From Mycobacterium sp. IS-1264 (GTDB lineage Bacteria; Actinomycetota; Actinomycetes; Mycobacteriales; Mycobacteriaceae), in NCBI RefSeq assembly GCF_001954195.1, contig NZ_MBES01000052.1:186001-250000 (forward strand): a stretch of 64,000 nucleotides of DNA. Direction: 5' to 3'. Shown here one piece after another: positions 38,171 through 46,822 of the stretch; the stretch's first letter is position 1; the number at the start of each line of letters is the position of its first letter. A program made the translations under genes and the position numbers. The notes below the pieces were generated by a model, which was not told where the DNA came from, ran no database searches, and saw only the letters and a program-made list of their open reading frames with translations.

Positions 38171-39409
38171 TTGGTCGAGCCGGTGGTTACTGAGGACGTC
38201 GAGCAGCGCATCCGCGAGGCGCAGGAGAAGTTCAACGCCGGAATGGGTGCCGACGGCGACGCGACGCCCTATCCGCTGCTGCGCGAACTGCGCAGCAAGG
38301 CGCCCGTCCACCCAGGCTGGCCGGAAATGGGCGTCCCTGAGGACGGGCCCGGGGGCAAGAAGACCTTCACGGCGTACTCGTTCGACGCCGTCAAAGCCGT
38401 CTTCACCGACAATCTCACCTTCAGCACGCGAATATACGAAGACATGGTGCGCCCGCTACAGGGACCGACCATCCTGGAGATGCAGGAGCCGGAGCACGCC
38501 ACTTATCGCCGGTTGCACGAGTTCGCCTTCGCCAAGTCCTCGATGAAACGTTGGGACTCCGAACTGGTGGGACCACTGGTGGATCGCACGATCGCGAAGT
38601 TCCGTGACGACAAGCGTGCCGACTTGGTCGACGCGGTGTTCATGCCGATCCCGGTGCGGGTCATCGCGGCGCTTCTCGGACTGCCGGAATCAGATATCGG
38701 AGAGTTTCACCGGCTGGCGATCGACCTGCTCGGCTTTCGTGCCGACATGGAGACCGCCATGAAAGCGTCGGCGGAGATGAAGGAGTACTTCGTCGGTGTG
38801 CTCGCCGACCGACGCAAGTCGCCGAAGGACGACATGGTGACCATCCTGTCGCAGGCCGAGATCGACGGCGTCAAAATGTCCGACGAGCAAATCTACGGAT
38901 TCATGCGCAATCTTCTGCCCGCGGGAGCGGAGACCACGTCGCGATCGACAGCGAGCCTGGCGCTGGCCCTGTTGACCCACACCGACCAACTCGACGCGGT
39001 GCGCGCCGACCGCGGTCTGTTGCCGCAGGCGATCGAGGAGGGCATCCGGTGGGAGACGCCGCTGCTGAACTTCATCCGGGAGGTCAGCACCGACACCGAA
39101 TTCTTCGGGCTGGACATCCCCAAAGGATCGACCATGATGGTGAACCTCGGCAGTGCCAACCATGACGAGACGCGCTGGGCGGACGCCGAGTCCTTCAATA
39201 TCTTCCGGGAACGCAAGCCGCACATCGGGTTCGGTCACGGAGCGCACCTATGCCTGGGAATGCACTTGGCACGGTTGGAGAGCACCAAGTTCTTCAACGC
39301 TCTCCTCGACCAACTTCCGGGCCTGCGGCTCGATCCCGACGCCCCGCCGCCCTATGTGAGCGGCACGATGTTCCGTTCGCCGCCGCGGCTGGACGTGGTA
39401 TGGGATTGA
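38171..39409 (+). CDS. cytochrome P450 (first of three)
   Basis: A 412-residue soluble bacterial P450. The heme loop is FGHGAHLCLG with Cys361 as ligand; the I-helix oxygen motif is AGAETTSRS and the K-helix EGIR. It hydroxylates an unknown, probably hydrophobic, substrate and needs ferredoxin, but no ferredoxin gene is adjacent. The start is an unusual TTG at 38171 with GAGG upstream; GTG at 38183 is an alternative. It is followed after 13 bases by a DapB-like gene and then an AveC-like gene, making a three-gene operon. Confidence 0.92.
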   Translation: MVEPVVTEDVEQRIREAQEKFNAGMGADGDATPYPLLRELRSKAPVHPGWPEMGVPEDGPGGKKTFTAYSFDAVKAVFTDNLTFSTRIYEDMVRPLQGPTILEMQEPEHATYRRLHEFAFAKSSMKRWDSELVGPLVDRTIAKFRDDKRADLVDAVFMPIPVRVIAALLGLPESDIGEFHRLAIDLLGFRADMETAMKASAEMKEYFVGVLADRRKSPKDDMVTILSQAEIDGVKMSDEQIYGFMRNLLPAGAETTSRSTASLALALLTHTDQLDAVRADRGLLPQAIEEGIRWETPLLNFIREVSTDTEFFGLDIPKGSTMMVNLGSANHDETRWADAESFNIFRERKPHIGFGHGAHLCLGMHLARLESTKFFNALLDQLPGLRLDPDAPPPYVSGTMFRSPPRLDVVWD

Positions 39410-39422
39410 GGTTCGCCTGAAC

Positions 39423-40487
39423 ATGACTCGCGTGATCCAATGGGCGACCGGGGTGACCGGCATGATGTCGTTGCGCCACGTGTTGGGCCGTCCGGACCTG
39501 GAATTGGTCGCCGTGCGGGTGTACGACCCGGCGAAAGCCGGGCTTGACGCGGGCACCCTGTGCGGGGCTCCCGATGCCGGCGTGCTGACCTCCGCCGACC
39601 GCGACGCCGTGATCGCCGCCGACGCCGACGTCGTGCTGTACATGGGAAAGGTGGAAACCGACACGCCCGGCTGCTTTGCTGATGTCTGCGACTTGCTGGC
39701 TACGGGCAAGAACGTGGTGGCCACCGGCAGCCGGTTCATCCATCCCCGGTCGCTGCACGAATCGCTGGCCGACGGCATCGAAAAGGCTTGCCGCGCAGGC
39801 CGTTCCTCGTTCCTCGGGCTCGGCCTATACCCGGGCTTCGTCGGTGAGTCACTGGCGCCGATTCTGTCGCGGCTCACCGAGCGCACCAGCCGCATTAGTG
39901 TCCGGGAGGTGCTGAACTACTCGACCTACGCCAGCCACGACCTGATTTTCAACGCGATGGGTTTTGGTCATGCGCCGGAGGACACCACGCCCTTACTGAC
40001 CAACACCGACTACGCCGCGAGCGCCTGGATCGGCAGCGCGACGGTCCTGGCGCAAGCGCTCGGGCTCGAGATTCGGTCGGTCGAGGGGTTCCGCGAGGTC
40101 GCGACGACGCCGAGGGCGCTGACGGTGGCAGCCGGGGAGATTCCCGCGGGAACCGTGGCGGCCATGCGGTTTGGTGTGGAGGTTGACTGCGGCGAGACGA
40201 CACTCGCCGTCGAGCATCTCACCAGGTTGGCCGACGACCTGGCCCCCGACTGGCCGACGGACATCGGTTATGCGGTGACCTTCGAGGGCAGGCCCAACAT
40301 GAGTTTCCATCTCGTGATCGGCTCCCACGACGAGGATCACGCTGAGCAGGGTTGCCTGGCAACCGCCATGCATGCCATCAACGCCATCCCGGCCGTGATT
40401 GCGGCTGAGCCAGGGCTTTACGACCTCTCGACGATCGCCCCGTTCGTCGCGCACTGGACCGAACGCGGCGCCGTGCCCACGAGGTAG
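39423..40487 (+). CDS. DapB-like NAD(P)-binding oxidoreductase (copy 2)
   Basis: A 354-residue homologue of the protein at 36981-38054. It begins RVIQWATGVTGMMSLRHV with the same glycine-rich turn, then VRVYDPAKAGLDAGTLCG. It contains the family segment FIHPRSLHES and a late GQPNF-like region (GRPNMSFHLVIG). It sits between a P450 and an AveC-like gene, so it may oxidise or reduce a P450 product. There is no evidence for a role in lysine synthesis. Confidence 0.8.
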   Translation: MTRVIQWATGVTGMMSLRHVLGRPDLELVAVRVYDPAKAGLDAGTLCGAPDAGVLTSADRDAVIAADADVVLYMGKVETDTPGCFADVCDLLATGKNVVATGSRFIHPRSLHESLADGIEKACRAGRSSFLGLGLYPGFVGESLAPILSRLTERTSRISVREVLNYSTYASHDLIFNAMGFGHAPEDTTPLLTNTDYAASAWIGSATVLAQALGLEIRSVEGFREVATTPRALTVAAGEIPAGTVAAMRFGVEVDCGETTLAVEHLTRLADDLAPDWPTDIGYAVTFEGRPNMSFHLVIGSHDEDHAEQGCLATAMHAINAIPAVIAAEPGLYDLSTIAPFVAHWTERGAVPTR

Positions 40488-40495
40488 CTGTCCGC

Positions 40496-41560
40496 ATGAC
40501 GAATACTGTTGATCCCGAGGCTGGTTCGGGCGCCCTCGAGCCGATCAGCGCGGGCCGTTCGCTGTCGCCGTCCAAGCTGGGTTGGGGGTTCGCCATCGTG
40601 GCCTACCTGGCCTTTGCTGTCGTGACCGTCGCGACCGTCCAATCCGGCACGCACGGGGATCCTCGTACCACCAACCCGAACCCGAGCCCGGCGCCGTATC
40701 CGCCGTTTCTCGGCTTCGATAACTGGCCGTTGGCGGTCTCCTTCAGCTCCATTCCGATGGCGATCGGCCTGACCGGAATGCTCGTGTGGCTCTCGGTGCG
40801 ACAGCGCAAGGTGCACTGGGCGGTCGTGGTCGCGTTCGCGGGCTTGATCACGGGTGCACTGGATCCGCTGGCGAACTGGGCGACGTTCGCGGTCTTCGAC
40901 CCGCGCATGCTGCACTTCCCGCTGTCGTGGCCCTACGTGAACATTGCGCCGAACCTGGAGCCCGCGCTGTCGTTCCTTGGCGGTTATGCGGCGTATTACT
41001 TGCTTACCGGGCTGGGGATGCTGCAACTGTACGACCGATTCTTGGATCCGGTAACTCGGCGCACCAATTGGCTTGCGCGCCATCGGCTCGCCGCCGTCTT
41101 CCTCGGAACGTTCGTCATCGCCATACCGATCAACGGTGTTGTCCAGTTCGCCTGGATGAGGTTCGGCATCTTCTATTACACGGAGGCGGTCGGGCCGACG
41201 CTGCAGATCGGACACATCCATTTCCCGCTAATCATGGCGGTGTACGACTCACTGATCTTCGGCATGGTCGCCGTCATGTGCGTGCGCGGGGAAGGCGGCG
41301 AGCTGGTGCTGATCAATCGGATCGCTCGCTGGCTTCCGGCGCGTCGGGACCGCAGCAGGGTCACGCTGACGCGACAGCTCCTCGTCTCGGTCGCAATAGG
41401 TCTCGTGTCGTTCGCGACGCCGCTGGCGGTGCTGTCCGGGCTGCGGGCCGCGGGACTGTCCGAACCCGCTTACGAGCAGAACCCGTATCCGAATATCAAG
41501 GTGTACGACCCGTACGGGCATCTTCGGGAATCGGGCAAGCCGGGCCCCTTCTACAAGTGA
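40496..41560 (+). CDS. AveC-like (spirocyclase family) membrane protein
   Basis: A 354-residue protein with about seven membrane helices (first at about 29-49) and a Pro-rich loop after helix 1 (NPNPSPAPYPPF). It resembles the spirocyclase AveC family named after the Streptomyces avermectin enzyme; mycobacteria have members not tied to avermectin. Conserved-looking segments are LDPLANWATF, PLSWPYVNIAPNLEPAL and QIGHIHFPLIMAVYD. It starts 8 bases after the DapB-like gene. It may act on a membrane-embedded oxygenated lipid, but that is inference. Confidence 0.72.
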   Translation: MTNTVDPEAGSGALEPISAGRSLSPSKLGWGFAIVAYLAFAVVTVATVQSGTHGDPRTTNPNPSPAPYPPFLGFDNWPLAVSFSSIPMAIGLTGMLVWLSVRQRKVHWAVVVAFAGLITGALDPLANWATFAVFDPRMLHFPLSWPYVNIAPNLEPALSFLGGYAAYYLLTGLGMLQLYDRFLDPVTRRTNWLARHRLAAVFLGTFVIAIPINGVVQFAWMRFGIFYYTEAVGPTLQIGHIHFPLIMAVYDSLIFGMVAVMCVRGEGGELVLINRIARWLPARRDRSRVTLTRQLLVSVAIGLVSFATPLAVLSGLRAAGLSEPAYEQNPYPNIKVYDPYGHLRESGKPGPFYK

Positions 41561-41599
41561 GCCACGAATTGCCGCTGGCCGGTCCTGGAATCGTGGCTC
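41559..41599. terminator. inverted repeat between convergent genes
   Basis: GAGCCACGA (41559-41567, overlapping the AveC-like stop codon) and TCGTGGCTC (41591-41599) form a perfect 9-bp stem around a 23-base loop, exactly between two converging genes. A two-way terminator is likely although no T tract follows. Confidence 0.5.
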
Positions 41600-41605
41600 G
41601 ACTCG

Positions 41606-42427
41606 CTATGCCTGGGTGACCCCGACGTCAACGGAAATAGCCGCCGCCGTAACGAATTTTGATTCATCCGAGGCCAGCCACGCGACCGCGTTCGCGATAT
41701 CCTCGGGCATCGTCACCGCGTTGGGTAGGAGTTGCTTGCTGAATCCGTACTGAGGGTGAGAGTACGACTCGGCGGCGTGCTGCATTGCTTCGATCATCCG
41801 GCCGCTACCCATCGGCGTCGCGACCGATCCCGGGTGCAGGCTGTTCACCCGGATGTCGTAGCGGCCGAGTTCGACGGCGAAGGATTTGGCGAGCCCGGTG
41901 ACGCCGTGTTTGCTCGCCGTATAGGCCACCATGAAGGGCTCCATCTTTATCCCCGCCACCGATCCGATGAGAATGATCGACCCGCCCCGCCCACCGGCAA
42001 TGATGTGCTTGGCTCCGGCCATCACCGTGTTCCAAGTGCCGACCAGGTTGATGTTGATGGTGTCCTGAAAATCGCTGGGGGAGACCTGGTCCCAAGGAGC
42101 CGGACAGCAGATGCCGGCGTTGGCGACGATCACGTCGAGCCGGCCGAGTTCGGCTACTCCCTTGTCGACGGCGGCGCACAGTGCGTCGTAGTCGCGGGTG
42201 TCGACGATGGCGGTGACGGCGCGCCTGCCGTTCGCAGCGACGAGGTCGGCGGTTTCGGCCAACTCCTCGGGGCTGGCCGAATCGTATGGGACGCTTGGCG
42301 GCAGTGGGCCCGCGATGTCGACGAGGATGGTGTCGGCGCCGTCGGCGCTCAACCTGACGGCGTGGGCACGGCCCTGGCCGCGGGCGGCCCCCGTAATGAA
42401 TACAACCTTGCCGGTCATGTCTGGCAC
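41606..42427 (-). CDS. mycofactocin-coupled SDR oxidoreductase
   Basis: A 273-residue SDR with FITGAARGQGRAHAV for cofactor binding and catalytic IGSVAG and YTASK. The insertion after the second strand (VDIAGPLPPSVPYDSASPEE, about 38-57) is the mark of the mycofactocin-coupled subfamily, in which NAD(H) does not exchange freely. It probably oxidises a secondary alcohol such as a carveol-like or steroid hydroxyl. The start is GTG 42427, with ATG 42418 as an alternative. Divergent from the SDR at 42505. Confidence 0.85.
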   Translation of the reverse strand: MPDMTGKVVFITGAARGQGRAHAVRLSADGADTILVDIAGPLPPSVPYDSASPEELAETADLVAANGRRAVTAIVDTRDYDALCAAVDKGVAELGRLDVIVANAGICCPAPWDQVSPSDFQDTININLVGTWNTVMAGAKHIIAGGRGGSIILIGSVAGIKMEPFMVAYTASKHGVTGLAKSFAVELGRYDIRVNSLHPGSVATPMGSGRMIEAMQHAAESYSHPQYGFSKQLLPNAVTMPEDIANAVAWLASDESKFVTAAAISVDVGVTQA

Positions 42428-42482
42428 ACAGGTACGCTACATCAGTTACGCCGCTTACGAGAACTTCCTTTATCTTTGGCTG

Positions 42483-42496
42483 AGAATGAGTATTCT
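42483..42496. promoter_or_regulatory. AGAAT-GAGT-ATTCT palindrome before an SDR gene
   Basis: A perfect 5-bp inverted repeat with a 4-base spacer, 8 bases before the SDR start at 42505 and within the divergent promoter shared with the SDR at 41606-42427. It could be an operator overlapping the ribosome-binding region. The arms are short, so chance is possible. Confidence 0.35.
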
Positions 42497-42504
42497 ACGA
42501 TCGC

Positions 42505-43287
42505 ATGGGTGTACTTGACGGACAGACCGCGTTCATTCTGGGCGCCTCGGCCGGAATCGCTCAGGCGAGCGCCCGGCTGTTGGCCGCCGACGGTGCCACG
42601 CTATACCTGCTCGGTAGGTCGAGCACGCGCCTGGAAGCGGCCCGCGAGGGCATCCTCGCCGCAGCTCCGGAGGCCGAAATCGTGCTCCAGAAGGGCGATC
42701 CGGAGGACGAGGCGACCGTCGCGGCGGCCGCCCAGTCGGCCTTTGACGTCAACGGGCGGCTGGACATCGTCCTCGGTACGGTGGCCGTCGGGGGCACAGG
42801 TCCGTTGATCGAGCAGGACCTTGAGACCTTCACCAACTTCGTCATGGGCAATCTGCGGTCCAATTTCCTGGCGATGCGCTACTCGGCGCCGCTGATGACG
42901 AACGGCGGGTCGATCGTGTTCATCTCGTCGACGTCGTCGAAGATCCCGATGGAGGGACTGGGGCACTACTCGGCCGGCAAGGCCGCGCTCGAGATGATGA
43001 TCCGGGTGGCGGCATCCGAACTCGGGCCGAAAGGAATTCGCGTCAACGCCGTCCGGCCGGGCTTGACCGAGGCGGCGACGACTCAGGGTTACATCCACCT
43101 AGAGGAGCTGACGAAAAGCTTTCTGGAGCGAGTTCCGTTGGGCCGGCTTGGGGTATCCGACGATATCGCGCCCGGCGTTCGGTATCTCGCAGGTCCCGAG
43201 TCCAGTTGGATGACGGGGCAGAGTTTCGCGATCGACGGTGGCAACGAGGTACGGGGTGCGCCGCGTGGCCCGATGTTCACCGTTTAG
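42505..43287 (+). CDS. SDR oxidoreductase
   Basis: A 260-residue SDR with ILGASAGIAQASARL (a variant glycine motif lacking the usual GIG), then LLGRSSTRLEAA. The catalytic Ser is in FISSTSSK, but the tyrosine motif reads YSAGK. A C-terminal tail GNEVRGAPRGPMFTV follows the standard TGQSFAIDGG. The stop overlaps the convergent DapB-like gene 3 by 4 bases. Substrate unknown. Confidence 0.85.
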   Translation: MGVLDGQTAFILGASAGIAQASARLLAADGATLYLLGRSSTRLEAAREGILAAAPEAEIVLQKGDPEDEATVAAAAQSAFDVNGRLDIVLGTVAVGGTGPLIEQDLETFTNFVMGNLRSNFLAMRYSAPLMTNGGSIVFISSTSSKIPMEGLGHYSAGKAALEMMIRVAASELGPKGIRVNAVRPGLTEAATTQGYIHLEELTKSFLERVPLGRLGVSDDIAPGVRYLAGPESSWMTGQSFAIDGGNEVRGAPRGPMFTV

Positions 43288-44363
43288 CTGAAATCCAATG
43301 CGTCGCGGGGCGCGGTGATCGGCAGATCCAGCGAGGTGGCGATGCCCGGGGCGGCATCGACAACGTACGGGATGGCGTTGACCACGCGCATGGCTGTCGC
43401 CTCCATGGCATCGTCGTTCGCTGACTTCGCGGTCGGTTCGGTACCAAAACGAAGATCGCAGTGGATGTGTGGCTCGCCCTCGATGATGATGCGGTAAGTG
43501 CCGTGCGGCGCCGACGCCCATTCGGGTGCGAGATCGGGGGCCATGCGGTTGATGTGTTCGATGGTGATCACCGGATGGCCGTTGACCACCCCGGTCGTCT
43601 CGGCGCGCACCGCCCCACACGTGCCGGCAGGGATCAAGCCGCACGCCACGTGGAGGTCGCCTGGCGTGATCGCCCGCTCGTAACGTTCGGTCACCTCGTC
43701 GAGCTCGACGCCAAGGGCTCGTGCCACCAGACCTATCGGTGGTCCCCAGGCGAACCGCTGTGCGCCTTCCAGCTCGAGCAGCGGCGTGAAGTCCAACGGA
43801 CGACCGAAGCCCATCGCGTCGAACATCGAGTACTCATTGGGGTAGGCCGAGTAATCGATGATCTCCTGCGCGCGGACCGATCGGATGGTGTTGGACAGGG
43901 TCGACAGCATGACGGCGAACTGATCGCCGGCGAAACCCGGTTCGATACCCGAGGTGTATATCGTGACGCCGCCGGCGAGCGCCGCCGCGCGCACTTGATC
44001 TGCCAGATCGGGAATCCATCTGTCGGGAAACATCATTCCCGGTGTGTTGGTCGTGACGACGTTGATGCCGGCCTTCAGAAAACGGACATAGTCGGGGACT
44101 GCGGCCGCATCCATGTCGGCGCCCAAAGCCGCGTAGACCACGCAGTCCGGCCTGAGCTTGATGATGTCGTCGAGGTCGGATGTGGTCGTCACGCCGATGG
44201 GGCCAAGGCCGACGATCTCACCGGCATCGCGGCCCGTCTTCTCGGGACTGTGCACCCACACCCCGACCAGGTCGAGGTGTGCTCGGCGGTGAATCGCCCG
44301 CACCGCGATGCTGCCCACACCGCCTGTCGATATGACCGCTACGCGTAACACTTTGTCTGGCAC
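43284..44363 (-). CDS. DapB-like NAD(P)-binding oxidoreductase (copy 3)
   Basis: A 359-residue member of the same family as the proteins at 36981 and 39423. It starts RVAVISTGGVGSIAVRAI, with a different first strand, and keeps VGVWVHSPEKTGRDAGEIVG and a C-terminal GEPHIHCDLRFG. It lies 67 bases downstream of a FadD gene on the same strand and is probably co-transcribed. A role in oxidising a CoA-ester or aldehyde intermediate is possible but unproven. Confidence 0.8.
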   Translation of the reverse strand: MPDKVLRVAVISTGGVGSIAVRAIHRRAHLDLVGVWVHSPEKTGRDAGEIVGLGPIGVTTTSDLDDIIKLRPDCVVYAALGADMDAAAVPDYVRFLKAGINVVTTNTPGMMFPDRWIPDLADQVRAAALAGGVTIYTSGIEPGFAGDQFAVMLSTLSNTIRSVRAQEIIDYSAYPNEYSMFDAMGFGRPLDFTPLLELEGAQRFAWGPPIGLVARALGVELDEVTERYERAITPGDLHVACGLIPAGTCGAVRAETTGVVNGHPVITIEHINRMAPDLAPEWASAPHGTYRIIIEGEPHIHCDLRFGTEPTAKSANDDAMEATAMRVVNAIPYVVDAAPGIATSLDLPITAPRDALDFS

Positions 44364-44430
44364 GGGCCTTGCTCCTTCGCTCGGTGCTTCTTGGCTACAG
44401 ATCGGGGATCGGAAGCGATGAATTCGGCCC

Positions 44431-46044
44431 TTAGCGGGCGGACAACAGCCCGCTGAGCTGCCGCGCCAATTCCGACTTCTTCACCTTCCCGGTCGCGGTG
44501 AGAGGGAGGTCCTGTTTTGTGGTGACCCAGATGAACTTCGGCACCTTGTACGCCGAGAGGCGCGCGCGCAGTTGCTCTCGCAGAGATTCGCCATTGAGTG
44601 TCGATTCGCCGCGGGGCACCACCGCCGCGGCGACCACGGTGCCGTTATCGCTCTCGGCGCCGACCACGTACGCCTCGAGTACGCCGTCGCACTCGGCCAG
44701 TGCCAGTTCGACTTCCCCGGGGGTGACGTTGGTGCCACCGCCCGTCTTGATCAGGTCGCCCAAGCGTCCGGTGAACCTGATCCAACCGTCGTCGTACTCG
44801 ACGCCGCAGTCGCCGGTCCGGTAGTAGCCGTCCGGGGTGAACACCTCTTCCCGCTCGCGTTTGTGCAAGCGTTGCATCAACGAGTACCCGCGAACCCATA
44901 TTTCGCCTTGCGCGCCAACGGGCGCCGGCTGTCCCGTGACGGGGTCGACGATCAGATGGTGCAGCCCTTCAATTGGCGGGCCGCCGATTTCGGACCGATC
45001 AGGCGACTGCGGCAGATACGGGTCGACGCCCAGGTGATTGCCGCACAGCTCGCTCATTCCCAGCCCGCTCGAGCCCTTGGGCTGACGCTGCGGTGGCACC
45101 ATCGCCGGCATGCTGGTGCGGTGCACCGAACTCAGATCGCGTGCCGAGAAGTCGGGATGTTCGGCCAGCGCCTTGCCCTGCTGCGGCCAGCCCAGCGCGA
45201 TGGTCGCGTGGTGGCGCTCCATGAGTTCCAACGCCTCTGCCGCGTCGAACGCGGGCTGGGTGACCAGGGTCGCGCCATGGTGGATCACCGCGTGCAATCC
45301 GGTGATCAGCCCGCCCACCCAGAAGAAGGGCATGGAGGTGAACATCACGTCGTCCTGGGTGACGGCGTACATGAACGTGAGGTTGTAGGTGTGGCGGACC
45401 AGTGTGCCCTGGCTGTGCACGGGTCCCTTGGGGTCGCCTGTGCTGCCTGAGGTGTAGATGATCATCGCGTCGTCGGCCGGTGTTACACACGATTCGACGT
45501 CAACGAGAAAGTCGGTGTCGCGAAGCGACATCGGGCGATCGGCCTCGATCGTCGTCGTCCAGGCGCGATCGGATGCTGCTCCCCACACCGCGACCGTCCG
45601 CAGGAACGGGGCTCCGCGAACCGCGATGCGGTCCGGCTCGCGCTCATCGGCCAATCCCGGCAGCGCCTCCTCAAGGAGGGCGAGGAAGTCCTGATTGCGG
45701 AATCGCGACCAGGCGAGGATCGTCTTCAGGTCGGCATGACGCGCAGTCCAGGCCAGTTCGGACGCCCTGTAGAACGTGTTGAGTGGAACGGCCACCGCCC
45801 CAATACGTGTGGTGGCAAACCAGGCCAGCGCCCAGTCGACGCTGTTGGGCATCAGGATTCCGACATGATCGCCCTTGCCGATGCCCTGCGCCAACAGGGC
45901 AGTCGCCAGTGCAGCCGAGCGCCGATCGAGATCGGCATAGGTCAATACCTGGCCGTCGGCGATAAGGAAAGCCTTGTCTCCGAAGCGTGCTGCACAAAAT
46001 CTCACCAGTGCGGGAATCGTGGGTGAGATCTTCGGAAAGGGCAT
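44431..46044 (-). CDS. FadD-type acyl-CoA synthetase
   Basis: A 537-residue adenylate-forming ligase. The P-loop motif is IIYTSGSTGDPKGPVHS, the second motif GMSELCGNHLG, and the hinge GRLGDLIKTGGGTNVTP; the catalytic lysine is in TATGKVKKSEL. The ATG at 46044 was chosen because the 28-codon extension to 46128 overlaps the divergent SnoaL-type gene. The loop RLHKREREEVFTPDGYY is unusually charged. It probably activates a carboxylic acid from the local oxidation pathway. Confidence 0.9.
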   Translation of the reverse strand: MPFPKISPTIPALVRFCAARFGDKAFLIADGQVLTYADLDRRSAALATALLAQGIGKGDHVGILMPNSVDWALAWFATTRIGAVAVPLNTFYRASELAWTARHADLKTILAWSRFRNQDFLALLEEALPGLADEREPDRIAVRGAPFLRTVAVWGAASDRAWTTTIEADRPMSLRDTDFLVDVESCVTPADDAMIIYTSGSTGDPKGPVHSQGTLVRHTYNLTFMYAVTQDDVMFTSMPFFWVGGLITGLHAVIHHGATLVTQPAFDAAEALELMERHHATIALGWPQQGKALAEHPDFSARDLSSVHRTSMPAMVPPQRQPKGSSGLGMSELCGNHLGVDPYLPQSPDRSEIGGPPIEGLHHLIVDPVTGQPAPVGAQGEIWVRGYSLMQRLHKREREEVFTPDGYYRTGDCGVEYDDGWIRFTGRLGDLIKTGGGTNVTPGEVELALAECDGVLEAYVVGAESDNGTVVAAAVVPRGESTLNGESLREQLRARLSAYKVPKFIWVTTKQDLPLTATGKVKKSELARQLSGLLSAR

Positions 46045-46062
46045 GAGCGCAGGATAGTAGGA

Positions 46063-46072
46063 TTTCCGGAAA
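46063..46072. promoter_or_regulatory. TTTCCGGAAA palindrome in a divergent promoter
   Basis: A perfect 10-base palindrome in the 76-base gap between the FadD start (46044) and the SnoaL-fold gene start (46121). Its place suggests control of both genes; no binding protein is identified. Short palindromes can occur by chance. Confidence 0.35.
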
Positions 46073-46120
46073 ACGGTAACACCGGTTCTCAACCACCCGC
46101 CTCCGCTTACAATATCCGCC

Positions 46121-46690
46121 ATGGCCACAGAACTGCGGAGCGCGATGGCCGGCGACAGATTGGACCGTGTCGAATCGAGCCTCGCGATCAGTCAGCTGCC
46201 CAGCAAGTATGCGATGGCCCTCGACGCCCGCGATCTCGACACATTGGTGGCGTTGTTCGTCGACGACGTGGACGCAGGCGCGGAGGGCCGTGGCAGGGAT
46301 GCGTTGAAATGTTGGTATGACCGTGTGCTTCGGCGGTTCTACCGCAGCATCCACCTGATCTGCGGCCACCAGTTTGACTTCGTCGACGCCGAGCACGCGA
46401 TCGGATCGGTCTACTGCCGCGCCGAACACGAAGACGGTGATGGATGGTACGTGATCACGATGCGCTATGACGACGTCTACGAGCGCCGCGATGGCCAGTG
46501 GTGTTTCGTGAAGCGGCGGGAGCATCCCTGGTACTCAGTCGATGTGACGGAGCGCCCGGGGCCGGAGTTCATGCGCTGGCCGGCTGACATTCCGTTGCGC
46601 GCCGCCATGCCCCAACGCATGCCGACTTGGCAGGCATTTTGGGCCGAAGGGGATCCGGCGCTGCCCGAACGGCTGTCGGCACGTCCGTAG
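46121..46690 (+). CDS. SnoaL-like (NTF2-fold) protein, 189 residues
   Basis: The first of three NTF2-fold proteins in the island. Typical start LAISQLPSKYAMALDARDLDTLVALFVDDV (about 22-51) with the cone-shaped domain continuing to DGQWCFVKRREH (about 127). Members include ketosteroid isomerase-like enzymes, polyketide cyclases and small dehydratases. An extra 50-residue C-terminal tail, Pro-rich, extends beyond the domain. Divergent from fadD. The start could instead be the ATG at 46145. Reaction unknown. Confidence 0.75.
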   Translation: MATELRSAMAGDRLDRVESSLAISQLPSKYAMALDARDLDTLVALFVDDVDAGAEGRGRDALKCWYDRVLRRFYRSIHLICGHQFDFVDAEHAIGSVYCRAEHEDGDGWYVITMRYDDVYERRDGQWCFVKRREHPWYSVDVTERPGPEFMRWPADIPLRAAMPQRMPTWQAFWAEGDPALPERLSARP

Positions 46691-46718
46691 CACTAGGCCC
46701 GGGTTGCCTGTGGTCGGC

Positions 46719-46735
46719 GCGGTTTACAAAACCGC
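46719..46735. promoter_or_regulatory. GCGGTTT-ACA-AAACCGC inverted repeat
   Basis: A perfect 7-bp inverted repeat 28 bases after the SnoaL-fold gene and 87 bases before the CoA-transferase gene. It may be an operator for the CoA-transferase or a weak terminator of the gene before; no T tract follows. Confidence 0.4.
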
Positions 46736-46822
46736 ATAGAACTGACATTCTCAAACAATGCAAACAGGCGTTATCGCCGTTGCTGACCTGGTGGTGCGCT
46801 CGCACCCATCCCACCGCGACCA

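Noticed and set aside
45480..45782. Ser/Arg-rich plus-strand ORFs within the fadD gene
   Set aside because: They are antisense to a clear acyl-CoA synthetase and have no family features.
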